Shown here one piece after another: positions 16,465-25,262 of a stretch of DNA of 34,753 nucleotides (position 1 is its first letter; the number at the start of each line of letters is the position of its first letter). The position numbers and the translations under genes were made by a program. Location of the stretch: NCBI GenBank assembly GCA_016191165.1, contig JACPPF010000014.1:1-34753 (forward strand), in the 5' to 3' direction. The notes beneath the pieces were generated by a model. The model did no database searches. It was not told the origin of the DNA and worked only from the letters and a program-made list of their open reading frames with translations. Source of the stretch: Planctomycetota bacterium. GTDB taxonomy: Bacteria; Planctomycetota; Planctomycetia; Gemmatales; Gemmataceae.

Positions 16465-18888
16465 ATGCGACGAGTCTTGGTTGCGCTGGCGTTGGTATTG
16501 CTGGTCGGAAGCTCGGCGAACGCCACCGGGTTGTTGATTCCGACCGAGAAGAAACTGCCGCCGCTCGCGTTGGTTGATCAGAAGGTGACGATCAACATCG
16601 ACGATCAGGTGGCCACCACGCGGATCGAGCAATCGTTCCGCAATCACACCGGCCGCCAACTCGAGGCGACCTATCTTTTCCCGATTCCCAAAGGCGCGAG
16701 TGTGCGCAAGTTCACCATGTGGGTGGACGGCAAAGAAATGCCCGGCGAAATCGTCCCCGCCGCTCAAGCTCGCAAGATCTACACCGACATCGTCTCTCGA
16801 TCGCACGACCCAGGCCTTCTCGAATACATGAACAACAGCCTAATCAAGCTGCGCGTCTTCCCGGTGCCCCCCAAGGGCGATCAACGCATTTCGCTGACCT
16901 ACACCAGCGTCGCCAATGCGGACAACGGCTTGATCGAGTACATGTTCCCCATGCGGACCGACGGCAAGGCCGCCCAGACGCTCGAAAAATTCTCGATCAA
17001 CCTCACGCTCAAGTCGCAGCACCCGTTGACCAACATCTATTCGCCAAGCCACCCGATCACCATCCAGCGCCCCAACGACAAGGAAGCGGTCATCGGGTTC
17101 GAGAAGAATCAGGCCATCCTGTCGCGTGATTTCCAGCTCTTCTATCAAGCCGGCACCAAGGACATCGGCCTGACCGCGGCGACGCATCGCCCGATCGCCG
17201 ATCGGCCTGGCTACTTCATGCTTCTTCTCTCTCCGCGCGCCGAGCTGTCCAAGACACAACAGGTGCCGCGGGATTTCGTCTACGTCATCGACACCTCCGG
17301 CTCCATGCGTGGCAAGCGCATCGAGCAGGCGAGGAACGCCCTGAAATACTGTCTGAAGAATCTCAACGCGAATGACCGCTTCGCGCTCATCAACTTCGCG
17401 TCCACCGTCAACAAGCAGACCAACAACCTGCAAGCCGCCACTCCCGGCAACCTGGAAGCCGCCCGCAAATGGGTGGAGGATCTGGAAGCGACCGGCGGCA
17501 CGAACATCGACCAGGCGCTGAAAGACGCCCTCTCCATGCGTCCCGCTGACAAAGGCCGCACCTTCACCATGATCTTCTTCACCGATGGCCAGCCCACCTG
17601 GGGCGAACGCAATCCCGTCAAGATCATCGAGAACGTCAAGAAGCTCAACACGGGCAACACGCGCATCTTCAGCTTCGGCGTCGGTGATGATGTCAACACC
17701 GTTCTCCTGGATTCGCTGGCCGACAGCACCAAGTCGGTCAGCAGCTATGTCCGCGAAGCCGAGGATATCGAGTCCAAGGTTTCCAGTCTTTATGCCAAGA
17801 TCAGCAACCCGGTCCTGGCCAATCTCAAGCTGGAGATCGGCGAAGGCGTCACGGTCAGCGAAGTGTATCCGCCGCAGCTGCCCGATCTCTTCCACGGCAC
17901 GCAGCTCGTCGTCTTTGGCCGCTACACCGGCAAGGGCCAGACCAGCGTTCGCCTGACCGGGAACATCGGCAAGGACGCGAAGGAGTTCGTTTATGAACTC
18001 AAATTCGACGACAAGACCACCGGCAACAAGGGCTTCGTCGAAGACCTGTGGGCACGTCGCAAGGTCGGGTATCTGCTCGATCAGATCCGTGTGCAGGGCG
18101 AATCGAAAGAAGTCGTTGACGAAGTGGTGCAACTTGCCAAACGCTATGGCATCGCGACGCCGTACACGAGCTACTTGCTCGTGCCGGACGGCCCGCTACC
18201 GCCGATCGTTCGTGGACCCGGTGGGCCGATCAATCCTGGCCTGCCGCGTCCGGTGCCTCGCGCTCTCAAAGGCGGCGGCTTCGGCAAGGCCGGCGGGCCC
18301 GCGCAAAAGCTTGAAGATTTCGCCAAGGCTCTGCCAACCGCCGGCGCCCCATTTGGCGGCGGCGGCGGCATCGGCGCAGGCCGCCTTCAGCAAGAAGCCG
18401 ATCGCTTGCACGAACAGGCCAAACGCGGCGACGGCAAGGCCAAGAAGGACGCCAACGAGGCGCTGGCCCAACAGTCCGCCCTTCAGAAGGCCCAGGCGGC
18501 CTTCAGCCGTCGGCAACTCTATGACGTGCAGAACGGCCGGCTTGGCGTCGATTTCGCCGTCCGCAACAATGCCCTGCGTTTCCAGAACCAGCAATCCAAC
18601 ACCGCCTCGCGCAACGTGCAAAAACGCAACGTCATCGAGGTCGGCGGGGTCTGGATCGACGACGCCTTCACCGCCAAGACGGAGACCGTCGCCGTCAAGG
18701 CCCAGTCGGAAGCCTACTTCCGCATCCTCGAACGCCATCCCGAAGTAAAGGATGTCTACACGCTCGGCAACTACGTCATCTGGGTGACCCCGAGCGGCCG
18801 CGCCCTCGTCATCGACGCCAACAACGGCGCCGAAACCATGACCGACGCAGCCATCGACCGCCTGTTCGCGGCCCCCGCCAAGAAGTAA
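16465..18888 (+). CDS. Secreted VIT plus von Willebrand factor A protein
   Basis: An 807-residue protein with a signal peptide ending ANATG. A VIT domain (about 35-160, IEQSFRNHTGRQLEATYLFP) is followed by a vWA domain with a complete MIDAS: D276-T-S278-G-S280, T346 in TGGTN and D374 in FFTDGQP. This predicts divalent-metal-dependent protein binding. A helical region follows, then a glycine-rich low-complexity stretch (about 575-650), a charged helix with an AKRGDGKAKKDANEALAQQ segment, and a C-terminal globular part of about 130 residues. There is no sortase or obvious C-terminal anchor. AGGGG lies upstream of the ATG, and a TATAAA at 16421-16426 is a possible -10 element without a clear -35. 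The role is probably structural or adhesive at the cell surface; the ligand is unknown. Confidence 0.92.
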   Translation: MRRVLVALALVLLVGSSANATGLLIPTEKKLPPLALVDQKVTINIDDQVATTRIEQSFRNHTGRQLEATYLFPIPKGASVRKFTMWVDGKEMPGEIVPAAQARKIYTDIVSRSHDPGLLEYMNNSLIKLRVFPVPPKGDQRISLTYTSVANADNGLIEYMFPMRTDGKAAQTLEKFSINLTLKSQHPLTNIYSPSHPITIQRPNDKEAVIGFEKNQAILSRDFQLFYQAGTKDIGLTAATHRPIADRPGYFMLLLSPRAELSKTQQVPRDFVYVIDTSGSMRGKRIEQARNALKYCLKNLNANDRFALINFASTVNKQTNNLQAATPGNLEAARKWVEDLEATGGTNIDQALKDALSMRPADKGRTFTMIFFTDGQPTWGERNPVKIIENVKKLNTGNTRIFSFGVGDDVNTVLLDSLADSTKSVSSYVREAEDIESKVSSLYAKISNPVLANLKLEIGEGVTVSEVYPPQLPDLFHGTQLVVFGRYTGKGQTSVRLTGNIGKDAKEFVYELKFDDKTTGNKGFVEDLWARRKVGYLLDQIRVQGESKEVVDEVVQLAKRYGIATPYTSYLLVPDGPLPPIVRGPGGPINPGLPRPVPRALKGGGFGKAGGPAQKLEDFAKALPTAGAPFGGGGGIGAGRLQQEADRLHEQAKRGDGKAKKDANEALAQQSALQKAQAAFSRRQLYDVQNGRLGVDFAVRNNALRFQNQQSNTASRNVQKRNVIEVGGVWIDDAFTAKTETVAVKAQSEAYFRILERHPEVKDVYTLGNYVIWVTPSGRALVIDANNGAETMTDAAIDRLFAAPAKK

Positions 18889-18897
18889 CCCACCACG

Positions 18898-18919
18898 CCC
18901 GCAGCCGAAAGGCTGCGGG
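18898..18919. other. GAAA-tetraloop hairpin after the VIT/vWA gene
   Basis: CCCGCAGCC-GAAA-GGCTGCGGG is a perfect 9-pair stem with a GNRA tetraloop, 10 bases after the stop. It is not followed by T residues. With the next hairpin it forms a double structure at the transcript end and may protect the 3' end. Confidence 0.55.
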
Positions 18920-18932
18920 ATCGAAACCTGAC

Positions 18933-18973
18933 AGGGCCGCGCCGACTCAATTCGGTGCGGCCCTTTTCATTTC
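18933..18973 (+). terminator. Rho-independent terminator between convergent genes
   Basis: Arms 18933-18945 and 18952-18964 pair over 13 bases with one G-T pair, loop of six, followed by TTTTCATTT. It lies 45 bases after the VIT/vWA stop and 80 bases before the end of the convergent ligase gene, where it would separate the two transcripts. Confidence 0.75.
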
Positions 18974-19042
18974 CAAACATGAGCCCAGGTAGATTTTCGC
19001 CTTCGTCGCGAGTTTGACAATTCCATGCCCAAAAATCGATGG

Positions 19043-20413
19043 TTAGCCAGCGATTTCAGTGATCATGCTTTGAAATTTCCCGCTGTTTGGCAGCGCCAGC
19101 CGGTCATGAAACTCCAGCTCGACGCGGATGGGCGCCTCAAAGAATTCCTGCACGGCGCGGATCATTTCGTCGGCATGGCGGTCCGTCCAGGTCGGGTCGA
19201 TCGCCAGGCGCACCACCGCGTGGTCCACGGCCTTCTGGATCACCTGGTGCTGCCAGTGGCCGCCGATTTCGCGCACTGGGCCTGCCAGGTTCGTCGTGTT
19301 CTTTAGCTTCCCGCCTGGCAATCGGAACATCGGCAGGTTGCGGCCGATGATGCGCGTGAGCACCGGTAACCCGCGGCCGCACGAACAACTCTCCGGCCCG
19401 AGTGTCGCCTCGTCGCCCAGGTCATAGCGTATGAACGGGCCGCGCACGTTGTGCAAGTGCGTGATGAAAACGCGTCCCGTCTGTCCTGGCTGGCAGGGCT
19501 GATCGTTTTCATCGAGCACCTCCAGCAGGACGTTCTCCGCGTGAACGTGAAACCCTGGTCCGTCCGGGCAAGGGGAGGCGAGGTAGCCGGCCTCGTTGCA
19601 ACTGTAGGTGTTTTTCACGGGCACACCGAAGACGCTTTCGATCTCAACTTGTGCTCGAGGATCGAGGGTGCTGGATATGGAGTGAATGGTTTTCAGACCA
19701 GGAAGCGGCCCGGACTGTTTCGCCAGCGCGGCCAGCGCCTCCAGGTTTGCCGAGTAGCTGAGGAGACAATCGGCCGCGAAGCCGCGAAGCCATTGTAGCT
19801 GGACGCGCGGATCCTGGCGGATGTCCATCACGTTGGCGGGCCCGTACTGGATCAGCCCGTTCAGGGAAAGCAGCCAGCACGGGGCGGACTTGCCCTGCAT
19901 TTCCAAACCGACCTTGGGAAACTGGCGGATCACCGCCAGCGTGCCGGTCGGATCGATCTTGCACCACTCCAGATCGCGCAGGTAACAGGCATACCACCAG
20001 AGTTGCGTGAGGTTCGTCGTCAGCGCGAAGGTCGGCGCGCCGGAACTGCCGGACGTCGCCGTCGTGCCCAGCGCGACGGTTCCCTCGGGCAAAGCCGTGG
20101 CCGGGCGAGGGATGACTTTTTCCTGGTAAGTTCGTCGAGACAGGAGCGGGATTTTACGAAAGTCACCCATGCTTCGGATACCGCCAGGCCGAACGCCCGC
20201 CGCCGGGAGGGTTTCGCGAAAGTACGGAACGTTGATGATGCAATGCGCCAGCAAGGTGCGCACTTGTTCCAGTTGCCTTGCTTCCAGCTCGGCGCGCGAC
20301 AGCCACTGGGTGCGGTCAAGCTCCAGATAGGCATTCCAGATTTGCGCGAACTTCGAGTCGGGCAGCGCCGGCCACTGACAGCCCGGCACGGTGCGCAGTT
20401 GAAAGAATCCCAT
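19043..20413 (-). CDS. PaaK/CapK-like adenylate-forming ligase, copy 2
   Basis: A 456-residue cytoplasmic enzyme of the phenylacetate-CoA ligase (PaaK)/CapK branch of adenylate-forming enzymes, which activate a carboxylic acid with ATP. Landmarks are the P-loop TSGSSGAPT (120-128), the adenylate-binding TYSCNEAGYLASPCP, and IRYDLGDEATL followed by a CSCGRGLPVL cysteine pair and a C-terminal small domain ending SGKFQSMI. It starts three bases after the stop of a clearly homologous gene (20417-21838), so both are one operon produced by tandem duplication. Bona fide PaaK is about 440 residues, so the length fits. The substrate cannot be read from the sequence; CapK relatives occur in surface polysaccharide clusters, and rmlB/rmlC follow nearby. 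Confidence 0.88.
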   Translation of the reverse strand: MGFFQLRTVPGCQWPALPDSKFAQIWNAYLELDRTQWLSRAELEARQLEQVRTLLAHCIINVPYFRETLPAAGVRPGGIRSMGDFRKIPLLSRRTYQEKVIPRPATALPEGTVALGTTATSGSSGAPTFALTTNLTQLWWYACYLRDLEWCKIDPTGTLAVIRQFPKVGLEMQGKSAPCWLLSLNGLIQYGPANVMDIRQDPRVQLQWLRGFAADCLLSYSANLEALAALAKQSGPLPGLKTIHSISSTLDPRAQVEIESVFGVPVKNTYSCNEAGYLASPCPDGPGFHVHAENVLLEVLDENDQPCQPGQTGRVFITHLHNVRGPFIRYDLGDEATLGPESCSCGRGLPVLTRIIGRNLPMFRLPGGKLKNTTNLAGPVREIGGHWQHQVIQKAVDHAVVRLAIDPTWTDRHADEMIRAVQEFFEAPIRVELEFHDRLALPNSGKFQSMITEIAG

Positions 20414-20416
20414 CGC

Positions 20417-21838
20417 TCAAGCCCCCTTGCCCGCCGGGGCGGTCAGCTCGTTGATGATGCTTTGAAACTTTCCGCTCTCCGGCATCGGGATGCGATCGTG
20501 TATTTCCACATCCACGCGAATCGGCGCCTCGAAGAAATCGCGCAGCCGCGTCTTGATTGTCTCGGTATGTTCGTCGGTCCAGGAGGGGTCGATCGCGACG
20601 CGCACCACCACATGATCGCGCGCCTTCTGAATCACCTGGTGCTGCCAGTGCCCGCCGGCCTTGCGCACCAGGCGCGCAACCGGCGTCGAGCTTTTCAATC
20701 GTCCGTCTGGCAACTGAAACATCGGCGAGTTCTTGCCCTGCACCCTGGCGAGCAACGGCAGGCCGCGACCGCAGGGGCACCCTTTCATGCCGAGCGTTGC
20801 CTCGTCGCCGAGTTCATAGCGAATGATCGGCCCGCGGAAGTTGTGCAGATGGGTGATGAAGACCTGCCCGGTCTGCCCGGGCTGGCAGGGTTGGCCCGCG
20901 TCATCCAGCACCTCGAGGATGACGTTCTCCGCGTGAACGTGCAGGCCATGCCCCGCGGGACAGGGGGAGGCCAAATACCCTGCCTCGGCACAGCTATAGG
21001 TGTTTTTCACCGGTACGCCGAAGGCGTCCTCAATGTTTTTTTGCGCGTCCTCCGTGAGCGTATCGGAGATGGCGTGGACCGCCTTCAGACTCGGGAGTGG
21101 GCGAGCCGGTCCCGTGAGGGGCCGGAGTCCGCGCGCCAACTCCGCCAGAACTTCGAGGTTGGACGGATAGCTAAGCAAGTAATCCGGTGCGACGCCTTGC
21201 AGCCAGCGGAGTTGCACGCGATGATCCTGCTGGATGTCCATGACGTGCGACGGGCCCATTTCGATGAGGGGGTGGAGTGCCTGGAGCCAGGTTGACGCGC
21301 TGACGCCGTTGAGGAGTTTCAGTAACGTCGCGTCCTTCTTGCCGGTCGAGCGAATGGCGGCCAGGCTTCCCGATGGATCGATGCCGGCCCACTCCAGATC
21401 GCGCAGAAAAAAAGCATGCCACCACATGTGAACGAGATTGGTTTGAAAGACGGTGGTCGGCGTACCGGAACTGCCGGCGGTCTTGCGCGTGTTGGAGGCA
21501 ACCGTCGCGGCGGGCAACGTTTTGGCCTCGAACCTGGCGTTGTGCTCCTGGTAGGTTCGCCGGCGCAGGATGGGGATGCGCCGAAAATCGTTCATGGTCC
21601 GAATCGCGCCGGGCACGATGCCGGCTTGAGACAGCGCTTCACGGTAATACGGGACATGGGCTATGCTGTGCGACAGGAGCGTGCGAGCTTGCTCCAGTTG
21701 TTGTGTTTCGAGCCGATCCGGTTCGAGCCACTGGAGGCGATCCAGTTCAAGATAGGCGACCCATACCTGAGCGATCGGTCCGGCAGCCAGCGGCGGCCAG
21801 GCATATCCGGGCAACGTCCGCAATTGAAAAAAGGACAT
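20417..21838 (-). CDS. PaaK/CapK-like adenylate-forming ligase, copy 1
   Basis: A 473-residue paralogue of the next gene, collinear along its whole length: both begin M(G/S)FFQLRT and have the P-loop at 120-128, here TAGSSGTPT, with alanine replacing the serine of copy 2. YSCAEAGYLASPCP, IRYELGDEATL and GCPCGRGLPLL follow. Relative to copy 2 it has a small insertion around residues 230-250 (LARGLRPLTGPARPLPSL). It is the first gene of the pair. The two enzymes probably use related but not identical acids, or work as a hetero-oligomer; both are inferences. Confidence 0.88.
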   Translation of the reverse strand: MSFFQLRTLPGYAWPPLAAGPIAQVWVAYLELDRLQWLEPDRLETQQLEQARTLLSHSIAHVPYYREALSQAGIVPGAIRTMNDFRRIPILRRRTYQEHNARFEAKTLPAATVASNTRKTAGSSGTPTTVFQTNLVHMWWHAFFLRDLEWAGIDPSGSLAAIRSTGKKDATLLKLLNGVSASTWLQALHPLIEMGPSHVMDIQQDHRVQLRWLQGVAPDYLLSYPSNLEVLAELARGLRPLTGPARPLPSLKAVHAISDTLTEDAQKNIEDAFGVPVKNTYSCAEAGYLASPCPAGHGLHVHAENVILEVLDDAGQPCQPGQTGQVFITHLHNFRGPIIRYELGDEATLGMKGCPCGRGLPLLARVQGKNSPMFQLPDGRLKSSTPVARLVRKAGGHWQHQVIQKARDHVVVRVAIDPSWTDEHTETIKTRLRDFFEAPIRVDVEIHDRIPMPESGKFQSIINELTAPAGKGA

Positions 21839-21890
21839 GATCCATCCGCGAGAAGCCTCTCGCGTCCCTGGGAGAAACTTGACGTCCGTG

Positions 21891-21917
21891 AAGGCTACCC
21901 TGTTTCATGGTAGCCTT
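21891..21917. repeat. Hairpin in the divergent promoter region
   Basis: AAGGCTACC (21891-21899) and GGTAGCCTT (21909-21917) form a perfect 9-base inverted repeat with a 9-base loop, followed by TTG. It lies between the divergent ligase and rmlB starts, 53 bases upstream of the ligase ATG and about 107 upstream of rmlB. It could be an operator, a leader hairpin or an orphan terminator. Confidence 0.45.
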
Positions 21918-22023
21918 TTGCCTCTCGCGCGGCGACGGGCCAGGTGCGTTGGGAATACAATATCCCCGAGCGAGCCGATGGGCATGTCCCGTCGGTGTAC
22001 CACGCGATACGTCAGGTCCGACC

Positions 22024-22983
22024 ATGCATCTATTCGTCACCGGTGGCGCCGGTTTCATTGGCTCCGCGTTTGTCCGCCTGATCCTCGCGGAGGAGCCCGG
22101 CTGGCGCGTCACCAATTTCGATGCCCTCACCTATGCCGGCAACCTGGACAACTTGATTGGCGTCGATCCTCGGCGCCACCGTTTCATTCACGGCGACATC
22201 GCCGACCGCGCCGCCGTCGCCGCGGCGCTCGACGAAGGGATGGACGCGCTTGTTCATTTCGCCGCCGAATCGCATGTCGATCGCAGCATCGAGAGCGCGG
22301 ACGCCTTTCTGCGCACCAATGTGCTGGGAACGCAAGTGCTTCTTGATTGCGCCCGGCTCAAAAGAACAAAACGATTTGTGCAGATTTCGACCGATGAGGT
22401 CATGGGCAGCTTGCCCGACGACGCCAGCGCGTTTTTCCGCGAGGATTCGCCGTACGCGCCGAACAACCCCTATGCCGCTTCGAAGGCTGCTGCCGAGCAT
22501 TTGGTTCGTGCGGCCCATCACACGTTCGGGCTCGACGTCGTCATCACGCGCTGTGGCAACAACTACGGTCCGTTTCAATTCCCCGAGAAGCTGATCCCGC
22601 TGACGCTGGCGCGGGCACTGGCCGATCAACCGATCCCCGTCTACGGCGACGGCCGACAGGTACGCGACTGGATCTACGTCACCGATCATTGCCGGGCGAT
22701 ACGCGCCGTGCTTCTGAAAGGGCGAACGGGGGAGATCTATCACATTGGCAGTCGCAATGAACGGTGCAACCTGGAGCTGGTCGAGGCGATTCTGGATACG
22801 CTTGGAAAGCCAAGATCGTTGATCGAATTCGTGACGGATCGCCCGGGGCACGATCGGCGTTACGCGATCGACCCAGGCAAGATCGAACGTGAACTGGACT
22901 GGCGCCCACGCGAAACCTGGCAGAGCGGCCTGGCGCGGACGATTCGCTGGTATCAAGAGAATCCGCAATGGCGGCGCGGTTGA
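22024..22983 (+). CDS. rmlB: dTDP-glucose 4,6-dehydratase
   Basis: A 319-residue extended short-chain dehydrogenase converting dTDP-glucose to dTDP-4-keto-6-deoxyglucose, the second step of dTDP-rhamnose synthesis. It has the NAD-binding GGAGFIGS (7-14), NFDALTYAGNLDNL, HFAAESHVDRSI, the catalytic triad region STDEV (D124, E125) with Y150 and K154 in NPYAASKAA, and RCGNNYGPFQFPEKLIP. The usual STDEVYG is STDEVMG here. It is shorter than the common 340-360 residue enzymes, mostly at the C-terminus. The ATG at 22024 is chosen because MHLFVTGGAGFIGS is the canonical start; a longer frame from 21907 adds non-family sequence. rmlA and rmlD are not in the window. Confidence 0.94.
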   Translation: MHLFVTGGAGFIGSAFVRLILAEEPGWRVTNFDALTYAGNLDNLIGVDPRRHRFIHGDIADRAAVAAALDEGMDALVHFAAESHVDRSIESADAFLRTNVLGTQVLLDCARLKRTKRFVQISTDEVMGSLPDDASAFFREDSPYAPNNPYAASKAAAEHLVRAAHHTFGLDVVITRCGNNYGPFQFPEKLIPLTLARALADQPIPVYGDGRQVRDWIYVTDHCRAIRAVLLKGRTGEIYHIGSRNERCNLELVEAILDTLGKPRSLIEFVTDRPGHDRRYAIDPGKIERELDWRPRETWQSGLARTIRWYQENPQWRRG

Positions 22984-22993
22984 ATAACCCGGA

Positions 22994-23566
22994 TCACGAA
23001 ACCGCGGCAGGCTCCCAGCTCAACGGCTGAACCCGGTAATCCGCGAAGCTCGAAAGCCAGCGATCTTTTTTTGACAGGATCGGATCGCGCAGCGGCCAAT
23101 CGATGGCCAGGTCCGGGTCGTTCCAGGCGATGCCGCCTTCGCCGTGCGCGTCGTAAAACGCATCGACGCTGTAAATCACGTCGGCAGGCTCGTCGCCCAG
23201 CACGCAGAAGCCATGCGCGAATCCGGGCGGAATCCACAGCAGTCGGCCATTTTCGTCGCTGAGCTCCAGCGCGGAGTGCTTGCCAAACGTCGGCGAATCG
23301 GCACGCAGATCGACCGCGACATCCCAGATCTTGCCACGTATGACGCTAATCAGTTTACCCTGCGCCGGCGTGTGTTGATAATGCAGACCACGCAAGATCC
23401 CGGGCAGCGAACGTGAGTGATTTTCTTGCACGAACTGCGTTGGCAAGCCCAGCTCGTCGAAGTGCTCGGCATGAAAGCGCTCGCGGAAAAAGCCGCGCGC
23501 ATCGCGATGTACCGTCAGCTCGATGAGGACGAGACCTTTCAATCCCAGGGCACTTTCCTTCATCAT
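22994..23566 (-). CDS. rmlC: dTDP-4-dehydrorhamnose 3,5-epimerase
   Basis: A 190-residue cupin-fold epimerase acting directly after RmlB. Landmarks are DARGFFRERFHAEHF, FVQENHSRS, the catalytic-histidine motif GILRGLHYQ (H62), GKIWDVAVDLRADSPTFG, IPPGFAHGFCVL and a final NDPDLAIDWP. The start is the ATG at 23566 (or the next codon at 23563), preceded by GGTGG; a GTG at 23602 would add 12 unrelated residues. It is convergent with rmlB, the two stops being about 10 bases apart, so the two pathway enzymes are not co-transcribed, which is unusual for rml genes. Confidence 0.95.
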   Translation of the reverse strand: MMKESALGLKGLVLIELTVHRDARGFFRERFHAEHFDELGLPTQFVQENHSRSLPGILRGLHYQHTPAQGKLISVIRGKIWDVAVDLRADSPTFGKHSALELSDENGRLLWIPPGFAHGFCVLGDEPADVIYSVDAFYDAHGEGGIAWNDPDLAIDWPLRDPILSKKDRWLSSFADYRVQPLSWEPAAVS

Positions 23567-23707
23567 TCCACCCGCCGAGGCTATGTGGGGACCCCGAAGC
23601 ACTTCTCCATCCTACACGCCGTTTTGCATTTTGCCAAAAAAAACGCCAATGCTTTAACGAACCATGTGGAGAACGGGAAGGAAATGGAAATCGGCTGGCC
23701 GTTTGTG

Positions 23708-24289
23708 TCAAACCGCCTGGCCGATCAGGTTCCGAAACGTCAGGTTGATTCGCCCGTCAACGAATTGTTTGGTCTTTGGCACCATGTGGACCCAGTGATG
23801 CTGGCAGGTCCCGCCCATGACCAGCAGACTACCCGAGGCGAGGTCGAAATGCAGCTTGTCGCCCGTCGCGCCGTGCTTCAGGACAAATTGCCGAACCGCC
23901 CCGAGCGAGATGGACGCGATCACGGGGTTTTTGCCGAGCTCGGATTCATTGTCGGCGTGATACCCGATGGAATCCTGGCCGTCGCGGTAGTAATTTAACA
24001 ACACGCTGTTGAACGGCGTCATCGCAGCGGCTTCAACGCGGCGGCGAATCGCCAGCAGCGTGGCGGTCCAGGCGAGGGCTTCATGAGTCACGCCGGAATA
24101 ACTGTAGGTTAGCCCGGGGTCGGCATACCAGGCGGTCAGGCGCGGGAAAGGCCCGAGGCGGCTGCGTTCCTGGCGCCAGGGCGTGTCGTCTCGCAAGCGC
24201 GCGAAGAGAGCGTCCGCCTCGGCGCGGTCGAAGAACGCGTCGTCATAGTCGAGCGTGCCGCCGTCGTGAAGTTCGGCATGTTGCTTCAT
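23708..24289 (-). CDS. AlkB-like 2-oxoglutarate/Fe(II) dioxygenase
   Basis: A 193-residue dioxygenase of the AlkB family (ALKBH2/3-like), which removes alkyl lesions from nucleic-acid bases oxidatively. NYYRDGQDSIGYHADNE carries the iron ligands H111 and D113; the third is H168 in TCQHHWVHMVPK. R180 and R186 in GRINLTFR bind 2-oxoglutarate and substrate. The ATG at 24289 is preferred; longer frames run into the divergent gluQ gene. Only 16 bases separate the two starts, so their promoters must overlap the coding regions. The usual longer N-terminal lid is short. Confidence 0.92.
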   Translation of the reverse strand: MKQHAELHDGGTLDYDDAFFDRAEADALFARLRDDTPWRQERSRLGPFPRLTAWYADPGLTYSYSGVTHEALAWTATLLAIRRRVEAAAMTPFNSVLLNYYRDGQDSIGYHADNESELGKNPVIASISLGAVRQFVLKHGATGDKLHFDLASGSLLVMGGTCQHHWVHMVPKTKQFVDGRINLTFRNLIGQAV

Positions 24290-24305
24290 CAGAGCTCTCG
24301 AAATC

Positions 24306-25262
24306 ATGGAATCACACGCACCCATCGTGGGCCGACTTGCGCCATCGCCGACCGGGGCCCAGCACGTGGGCAACGCGCGCACGTATCTGATCGCCTGGCT
24401 GTCGGCGCGATCACGGGGCGGCTCGGTCGGGCTGCGTATCGAAGACATCGACTCGCCGCGCATCAAGCCTGGCGCCGCGGCGGGCGCCATCGACGATCTG
24501 CACTGGCTTGGCCTGGACTGGGACGGCGTGCCGTTGGTGCAGACCGAGCGCCTATCATTTTACGAAGCCGCCCTGGTCCAGTTGCAGGCGCGCGACCTGG
24601 TCTATCCTTGCACGTGTACGCGCACCGATGTGGAACGCGCCGCCAGCGCTCCTCACCCTGAGCACGAAGGCCCGATCTATCCGGGAACCTGTGCCCACCG
24701 CCGCGCCGTCGATGCCCGCGACCTGCCGCCCGGTTCGTTCGCCTGGCGCATGCGCGTCGGCAGCGAGACGATCGTCTTCGAAGATGGCTTTCACGGCCCG
24801 CTCGCAATGAACCTGCATGAAATCGGTGGCGACTTCGTCGTCTGGAAGTCGGCGGGCACGCCTGCCTATCAACTCGCCGTCGTCGTCGATGACGCGGCCC
24901 AGCAGGTCTCCGAAGTCGTGCGCGGCGACGATCTGCTTCCGTCCACGCCCCGGCAACTTTTGCTCTACCGCGAGCTCGGGCTCATGCCGCCGCGGTTTGT
25001 GCATGTCCCGCTGGTAATCGGCCCGGATGGCAAGCGCCTCGCCAAACGCCACGGCGACACGCGTCTGCAAGCACTGCGCGCCGCCGGCGTTTCGGCCCAG
25101 GCGCTGCTCGGCCTCCTCGCCTGGTCGTGTGGCTGGCTCGATTCGATTCGGCCGATCACGCTGAACGAGCTGCGCCTGGGTTTCGATCTGGCTACAATCC
25201 CGCGCCAGCCATTCACGCTGACACCGGAAGTGCTCGCTGAAATGGGTTACCATTCTCCGTAG
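24306..25262 (+). CDS. gluQ: Glutamyl-Q tRNA(Asp) synthetase
   Basis: A 318-residue class I aminoacyl-tRNA synthetase catalytic domain without anticodon-binding domain, the size of GluQ-RS (YadB), which glutamylates queuosine at position 34 of tRNA(Asp). The HIGH motif is HVGN (20-23) in LAPSPTGAQHVGNARTYLIA, and the KMSKS counterpart is KRLAKRHGD (about 243-251). The paired cysteines CTC near 102-104, followed by YPGTC, match the zinc site of the family. A canonical GluRS would be about 470-500 residues. The stop codon TAG (25260-25262) is contributed by the terminal repeat of the array that follows. Confidence 0.9.
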   Translation: MESHAPIVGRLAPSPTGAQHVGNARTYLIAWLSARSRGGSVGLRIEDIDSPRIKPGAAAGAIDDLHWLGLDWDGVPLVQTERLSFYEAALVQLQARDLVYPCTCTRTDVERAASAPHPEHEGPIYPGTCAHRRAVDARDLPPGSFAWRMRVGSETIVFEDGFHGPLAMNLHEIGGDFVVWKSAGTPAYQLAVVVDDAAQQVSEVVRGDDLLPSTPRQLLLYRELGLMPPRFVHVPLVIGPDGKRLAKRHGDTRLQALRAAGVSAQALLGLLAWSCGWLDSIRPITLNELRLGFDLATIPRQPFTLTPEVLAEMGYHSP

